A stretch of 9,520 nucleotides of DNA from Candidatus Sumerlaeota bacterium (lineage in GTDB: Bacteria; Sumerlaeota; Sumerlaeia; MWCT01). Each line of letters starts with the position of its first letter. Position 1 is the first letter of the stretch. The stretch is from assembly GCA_026398545.1 (NCBI GenBank), contig JAPLSR010000151.1, forward strand, positions 1-9,520, given 5' to 3'. A program made the translations under genes and the position numbers. The notes beneath the pieces were generated by a model, which did no database searches, was not told the DNA's origin, and saw nothing but the letters and a program-made list of their open reading frames with translations. Positions 6,344-9,520 of the stretch are shown in pieces.

Positions 6344-6841
6344 ATGGGGAAAGGCAAAATCTTCATTCTAACGGGAGATGTGAACAGCGGCAAGACAAGC
6401 ACGCTGTCACAATGGTCTGAGGAATATCGGCGCGAAGGCTATGCCGTGGGCGGTGTAATTGCACCGGCAAATTGGCGGAAAGGGCGCAAAATGTCATATG
6501 ATATCATAGACCTTAAATCCGGTGAACGCCATTTCATTGCATCATCCGAGCCCATTGAGAATGCAATAAGATATGGGCGGTTCTGGTTTTCCAACATCGG
6601 AATCGCCATCGCTGAATCAGCCATAATGCATCTTGACGAGCTCGTCGATGTCGGAATGATTGATGAGATTGGACCTCTGGAGTTGAAGGGGAAAGGATTG
6701 GCGCGCGGACTTTATGCCGCGCTGGGACATCCCCCGAAAAAGTTGATACTTGTTGTGAGAAAATCCCTTGTGGAAAAAATTTCGCAGGCTTTCTCCATAA
6801 CCTCTTTTCATCTCCTGACAACAGACTCACCAAAGCCATGA
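6344..6841 (+). CDS. THEP1-type nucleoside-triphosphatase (NTPase_1 family)
   Basis: A 165-residue P-loop protein. Walker A is G11-D-V-N-S-G-K17-T18. It is followed by G-G-V-I-A-P-A (36-42), then R-K-M-S-Y-D-I-I-D-L at 48-57, and the Walker B signature D-E-I-G-P-L-E-L at 107-114. This combination is characteristic of the NTPase_1/THEP1 family, usually about 165-190 residues, which hydrolyses nucleoside triphosphates in vitro; the physiological role is poorly defined. An AAAGGA (6336-6341) sits close before the ATG. It lies 12 bases after the pseudopilin stop and is probably cotranscribed with it, although no functional link between the two families is known to me. Confidence 0.88.
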   Translation: MGKGKIFILTGDVNSGKTSTLSQWSEEYRREGYAVGGVIAPANWRKGRKMSYDIIDLKSGERHFIASSEPIENAIRYGRFWFSNIGIAIAESAIMHLDELVDVGMIDEIGPLELKGKGLARGLYAALGHPPKKLILVVRKSLVEKISQAFSITSFHLLTTDSPKP

Positions 6842-6876
6842 CCTGCAAAGGAATTAAAGGCAGGGGTCTGAATGTC

Positions 6877-7209
6877 TCAAATCATTTGACCGCACTGGTC
6901 ACATCGTTTGGCATCAATAAAATTCGGGGCGCCGCAGAAGGGACAGACCTTTCCAGTCTCACGCCCTTCATCGCTGCGAAAGACTTTGAACAGCTTTTGC
7001 GAACCGGCAGTGACAGTACTTAGTTTGCCCTCCGGCGCCTGGGGAATGACTTCTTCCCTTTTGTAAGCATACTCGACAAGGTAGAGTGCAAGGTCGACAA
7101 TATAGTCGGCAAAACGGGACTCGTTTTTGTAAAGATCAACATTTTTTCTGATTATCTCTACAATCTCATCATGGGTAAAAGACTGTTTTGCACTTTGATA
7201 TGCGCACAT
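6877..7209 (-). CDS. Small protein with C-terminal zinc ribbon
   Basis: A 110-residue protein. The N-terminal half is helical and charged, rich in Asp, Glu, Lys and Tyr. A Pro/Gly/Thr linker at about 57-70 leads to a C-terminal zinc ribbon with C89-P-F-C92-G and C103-D-Q-C106-G, ending four residues later. The paired C-x2-C-G knuckles are typical of zinc ribbons that mediate protein or nucleic acid contacts. An AAAAGGGTGA about 11 bases before the ATG is a plausible ribosome binding site. It lies 70 bases downstream of folC in the same direction and is probably on the same transcript. It faces the THEP1-type gene with a 35-base gap. No specific function can be assigned. Confidence 0.78.
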   Translation of the reverse strand: MCAYQSAKQSFTHDEIVEIIRKNVDLYKNESRFADYIVDLALYLVEYAYKREEVIPQAPEGKLSTVTAGSQKLFKVFRSDEGRETGKVCPFCGAPNFIDAKRCDQCGQMI

Positions 7210-7279
7210 GATTTAAATAATCACCCTTTTGTGCAACAGGTCTTAAAAATCGATAATAATAATGGGACTTCCGTAACTA

Positions 7280-8650
7280 TTATGTCAAACCCAAAAATTT
7301 CTTTGCCGGCGCAATGTTATAAAGGGAACCTGTTACAACAACAAGGGTATCCCCCTGCCCATTCTCTATGGCTATTTGGATGGCATTCTCAATACTGGAG
7401 GCGTGCACCACGTCAGAAAAGGCGGGTTTGAGCATTTCTGCCAGAGACTCAGCCCCAAGCCCCCTCGGCGTGGGCGGTGTGAAGGTTATCACCTTTGCAA
7501 GTAGAGGGTCTCTGGCGAATTCTTTAAATATGCCCGGGACATCCTTTCCCTTGAGAATGCCGAGCAGCAGGACTCTCCGCCGGTCAGGATACCATTCCCC
7601 AAGTGTCTCTCTGAGGGCTGCCGCAGAGAGGGGACAGTGCGCCCCATCGAGGATAATCGGGGGGTCGCCGCGGACAATTTCAATCCTGCCAGGCCAATGC
7701 ACGGCGGAAAAACTTTCCACTGCCCCGCCAAAGTTAAAACAAAGCCCCCGCTCCCTCAATACATCAAGCGCAGCCAGCGCCGTTCGGGCATTTTCTGCCT
7801 GATGATGACCAATGAGTGGAATTTTGATTTCCAATTCTTTCCCATCCGGCATTGCGTAATATAATCGCTGACAGGGCGCCACACCCCCTCTCATATCCTG
7901 CCCAACGTGCTCCCCTCTGATGAAACGAACCCGTTCCTCCGCCCTGATAAGCGGGGCGTGTTTCTCTGCACAAATGGCATGAATGACGGGTAATGCCTCG
8001 GCGGCGGCTTCAGACCCTTGTAATGAAAGAATCACAGGTGTCTCTTCTTTTATGATTCCCCCCTTTTCACGCGCAATATCGGAAATCGTTGTGCCGAGGA
8101 GGTTCGTGTGGTCTTTACCAAGAGATGTAATGATAGAGAGGATGGGGCGAACCACATTTGTGGCGTCAAGGCGACCACCAAGCCCTGTCTCGAAAATGGC
8201 GATATCCACCTTTTCATCCCTGAAATAAAGAAATGCGAGAGTTGTCAGAAGCTCAAAGACCGTGCGGTAACGTCTGGTCGGTTGGGGAATGGACTCCTCC
8301 AGACAGCAACGCAGTAAATTCATACAGGAGACAAATTTCTCCTCTGAGATGTTGCAACCGGTAAGGCGGAATCGTTCCAGATATGTTGTCAGGTGGGGGG
8401 AAGTATAGAGGCCGGTGCGCAAGCCTCCACCTTTCAGGGCGGACTCAAGCATGGCGGCAACAGAACCCTTGCCCTTGGTGCCTGCAATATGGATGGAAGT
8501 TATCCGGTCTTGCGGATTGCCACATTCCCCGACAAATGAGCGAAATGATTCAAGGTTGAATGTTTTGGGGTCGTATGCAAGCGAATCCAGATGCCTCTCA
8601 TAATTGATGAATCCCTCAAGGAATTGGACGACATCATTATAAGTTTTCAT
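7280..8650 (-). CDS. folC: Folylpolyglutamate synthase / dihydrofolate synthase
   Basis: A 456-residue Mur-ligase-like enzyme that adds glutamate to folates, and in many bacteria also to dihydropteroate, using ATP. Motifs in order: Y-E-R-H (17-20), P-loop G-T-K-G-K-G-S (57-63), S-P-H-L (84-87), E154 with G-G-R-L-D-A-T-N (158-165), I-T-S-L-G-K-D-H (174-181), E-K-G-G-I-I-K (195-201), H-Q-A-E-N (283-287), W-P-G-R (319-322) and D-G-A-H-C-P (335-340). The last is usually D-G-A-H-N-P, so Asn is replaced by Cys339 here. The start at 8650 fits the family's N-terminus and lies about 30 bases after a likely promoter start site; an in-frame start at 8734 would lie upstream of that promoter. Weak AGGGG precedes the ATG. 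Confidence 0.95.
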   Translation of the reverse strand: MKTYNDVVQFLEGFINYERHLDSLAYDPKTFNLESFRSFVGECGNPQDRITSIHIAGTKGKGSVAAMLESALKGGGLRTGLYTSPHLTTYLERFRLTGCNISEEKFVSCMNLLRCCLEESIPQPTRRYRTVFELLTTLAFLYFRDEKVDIAIFETGLGGRLDATNVVRPILSIITSLGKDHTNLLGTTISDIAREKGGIIKEETPVILSLQGSEAAAEALPVIHAICAEKHAPLIRAEERVRFIRGEHVGQDMRGGVAPCQRLYYAMPDGKELEIKIPLIGHHQAENARTALAALDVLRERGLCFNFGGAVESFSAVHWPGRIEIVRGDPPIILDGAHCPLSAAALRETLGEWYPDRRRVLLLGILKGKDVPGIFKEFARDPLLAKVITFTPPTPRGLGAESLAEMLKPAFSDVVHASSIENAIQIAIENGQGDTLVVVTGSLYNIAPAKKFLGLT

Positions 8651-8687
8651 TCGCCCCTGCCGGACAATTGTTAAATAAAACTGGGTA

Positions 8688-8717
8688 TTTATAAGAGGGT
8701 TCACACTTCCCGCGCAA
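8688..8717 (-). promoter_or_regulatory. Likely folC promoter
   Basis: On the minus strand TTGCGC (8717-8712) and TATAAA (8693-8688) are separated by 18 bases. They match the sigma-70 -35 and -10 consensus at four and five of six positions. Transcription would begin near 8680, about 30 bases before the chosen folC ATG. Confidence 0.5.
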
Positions 8718-8749
8718 GGGAGAAAATTGTGCAAAAATTGAAAAGATAC

Positions 8750-8779
8750 TTGACATCAATTACAAATCATCATTTTGAT
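8750..8779 (+). promoter_or_regulatory. Likely promoter of the second pseudopilin gene
   Basis: A perfect -35 TTGACA at 8750-8755 is followed, 18 bases on, by TTTGAT (8774-8779), which matches the -10 consensus at four of six positions. The surrounding 80 bases are very AT-rich. A TATATC at 8781-8786 is a better-looking -10 but the spacing would be too long for the same -35 element. Confidence 0.45.
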
Positions 8780-8814
8780 CTATATCAGATATTTAATGAT
8801 ACTTAAATTCTAAT

Positions 8815-8824
8815 AAGGAGGTGA
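8815..8824 (+). promoter_or_regulatory. Very strong Shine-Dalgarno of the second pseudopilin
   Basis: AAGGAGGTGA is a full-length complement of the 16S anti-Shine-Dalgarno and lies six bases before the ATG at 8831. It fixes the start and predicts high translation. The first pseudopilin has nothing comparable. Confidence 0.85.
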
Positions 8825-8830
8825 ATGTGA

Positions 8831-9490
8831 ATGAAAAAAGGATTCACTTTGATTGAACTGCTTATTGTTGTTGCGATAATAGCCATCCTTGCCGCCATTG
8901 CCATACCTAACTTTCTTGACGCACAGGTGCGCTCAAAGGTCTCTCGAGTGAAAGGTGAACTCCGCTCACTTGCAGCCGCTATTGAGTGTTATCAAACAGA
9001 CAATAACGTGCCTCCTCCAGAAGCAGGGAATGGTCCCTTCCCTAATATTACAGTTTTCGGGCAAGCGAACCAGTCGGGTATATTGACACAAGCCATAACG
9101 ACGCCTGTGGCATACATATCAAAATTTGACTTTATTGACCCCTTTGTTGCCACAAATGAGGGCGAAAGGCCCGATGTTCGGATTTATACTTATAAATGTT
9201 ATACATGGGAATGGCGTGTACCTCCCAGACCAGATTCTCAACCAATTTATTACAATGAGGGCAGTGTCCTGAACGGTTACAAATTCCAGGACCTTTATGG
9301 GAACTGGCGGTTATTCTCCATTGGACCGGATAAAAAATGGGGAAACCGCTATGACATGCCTTCCGTCTTTAGTCCAGCAAGCGTTGGATTGCCTTATGAC
9401 CCCACAAATGGAACCATCAGCCTGGGGAACATCCTTCGTTCCCAAAAGTTTTCAGAACAAAGAGCTTGGCAACCAGTCGGTGGCCAATAA
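8831..9490 (+). CDS. Pseudopilin, type II secretion GspG / type IV pilin-like
   Basis: A 219-residue protein with the classic prepilin start M-K-K-G followed by F-T-L-I-E-L-L, so cleavage after Gly4 leaves Phe1 and Glu5 in the mature form. The hydrophobic helix runs to about residue 26. The globular region contains T-T-P-V-A-Y-I-S (90-97), D-P-F (103-105), G-P-D-K (165-168) and Y-D-P-T-N-G-T (189-195), matching the first pseudopilin in order. The two are therefore paralogues, though the middle regions differ strongly. It has its own promoter region and a near-ideal ribosome binding site, suggesting it is abundant. No secretion machinery genes are adjacent. Whether it forms a pilus, serves a type II system or is a surface protein cannot be decided here. 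Confidence 0.93.
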   Translation: MKKGFTLIELLIVVAIIAILAAIAIPNFLDAQVRSKVSRVKGELRSLAAAIECYQTDNNVPPPEAGNGPFPNITVFGQANQSGILTQAITTPVAYISKFDFIDPFVATNEGERPDVRIYTYKCYTWEWRVPPRPDSQPIYYNEGSVLNGYKFQDLYGNWRLFSIGPDKKWGNRYDMPSVFSPASVGLPYDPTNGTISLGNILRSQKFSEQRAWQPVGGQ

Positions 9491-9494
9491 AATT

Positions 9495-9520
9495 CACCTT
9501 CATAATACCTCACTAAGGTG
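9495..9520 (+). terminator. Possible terminator stem after the second pseudopilin (cut by window edge)
   Basis: CACCTT at 9495-9500 is complementary to AAGGTG at 9515-9520, with a 14-base loop, starting four bases after the stop codon. The window ends at the last stem base, so any T tract that would make it an intrinsic terminator lies outside view. Confidence 0.35.

Noticed and set aside
6842..6864. CCTGC/GCAGG hairpin between the convergent genes as a terminator
   Set aside because: The stem is only five base pairs with a 13-base loop and no T tract on either side.
6838..7023. A 61-codon plus-strand frame starting at an ATGA overlap with the THEP1-type gene
   Set aside because: Most of it is antisense to the zinc-ribbon gene, which has clear paired Cys motifs; the plus-strand translation has no features.
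8651..8734. N-terminal extension of FolC from an upstream in-frame start at 8734
   Set aside because: The extra 28 residues do not look like the family's N-terminus, and the likely promoter lies within this stretch.

Overview
The window looks like bacterial chromosome of moderate GC, carrying ordinary housekeeping genes (cardiolipin synthase, folylpolyglutamate synthase) beside an unusual cassette. Two orphan pseudopilin-like genes share a C-terminal Y-D-P-T-N-G-T motif. I associate such orphan GspG-like proteins with uncultured Gram-negative-type candidate phyla and the PVC neighbourhood, but that is recollection and no marker gene here fixes the taxonomy. No rRNA, tRNA, CRISPR array, transposase or phage gene is visible.

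Layout. Positions 1-5389 form one minus-strand run, read right to left. First comes a secreted-then-anchored membrane protein with a DUF2207-like outer domain and a cytosolic tail of ten Ala-Cys units, mostly Ala-Cys-His-Ser (ACHS). Next is a radical SAM/SPASM enzyme with an N-terminal PqqD-like recognition domain, joined by a TGATG stop/start overlap. Then come a four-helix membrane protein of unknown family 3 bases later and a cardiolipin synthase 12 bases later, whose last few codons lie beyond the left edge. Positions 5390-5683 are a divergent intergenic region with a strong plus-strand intrinsic terminator-like hairpin. Positions 5684-6841 hold a plus-strand pair, a pseudopilin and a THEP1-type NTPase. 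Positions 6877-8650 hold two minus-strand genes, folC and a small zinc-ribbon protein. Positions 8651-8830 are a second divergent promoter region, and 8831-9490 hold a second pseudopilin followed by the start of a possible terminator hairpin.

How the genes may work together. The main signal is the pairing of the ACHS-repeat tail with a complete RRE-radical SAM-SPASM enzyme encoded immediately downstream. This is the arrangement expected of a peptide-modification (RiPP-like) system, except that the presumed substrate is the cytosolic end of a large membrane protein and not a small free precursor. The third gene and cardiolipin synthase follow with almost no spacing, so the system probably acts at the membrane. 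What the modification would be (thioether links, epimerisation or another chemistry) cannot be read from the sequence. Direct metal binding by the Cys/His tail is the main alternative.
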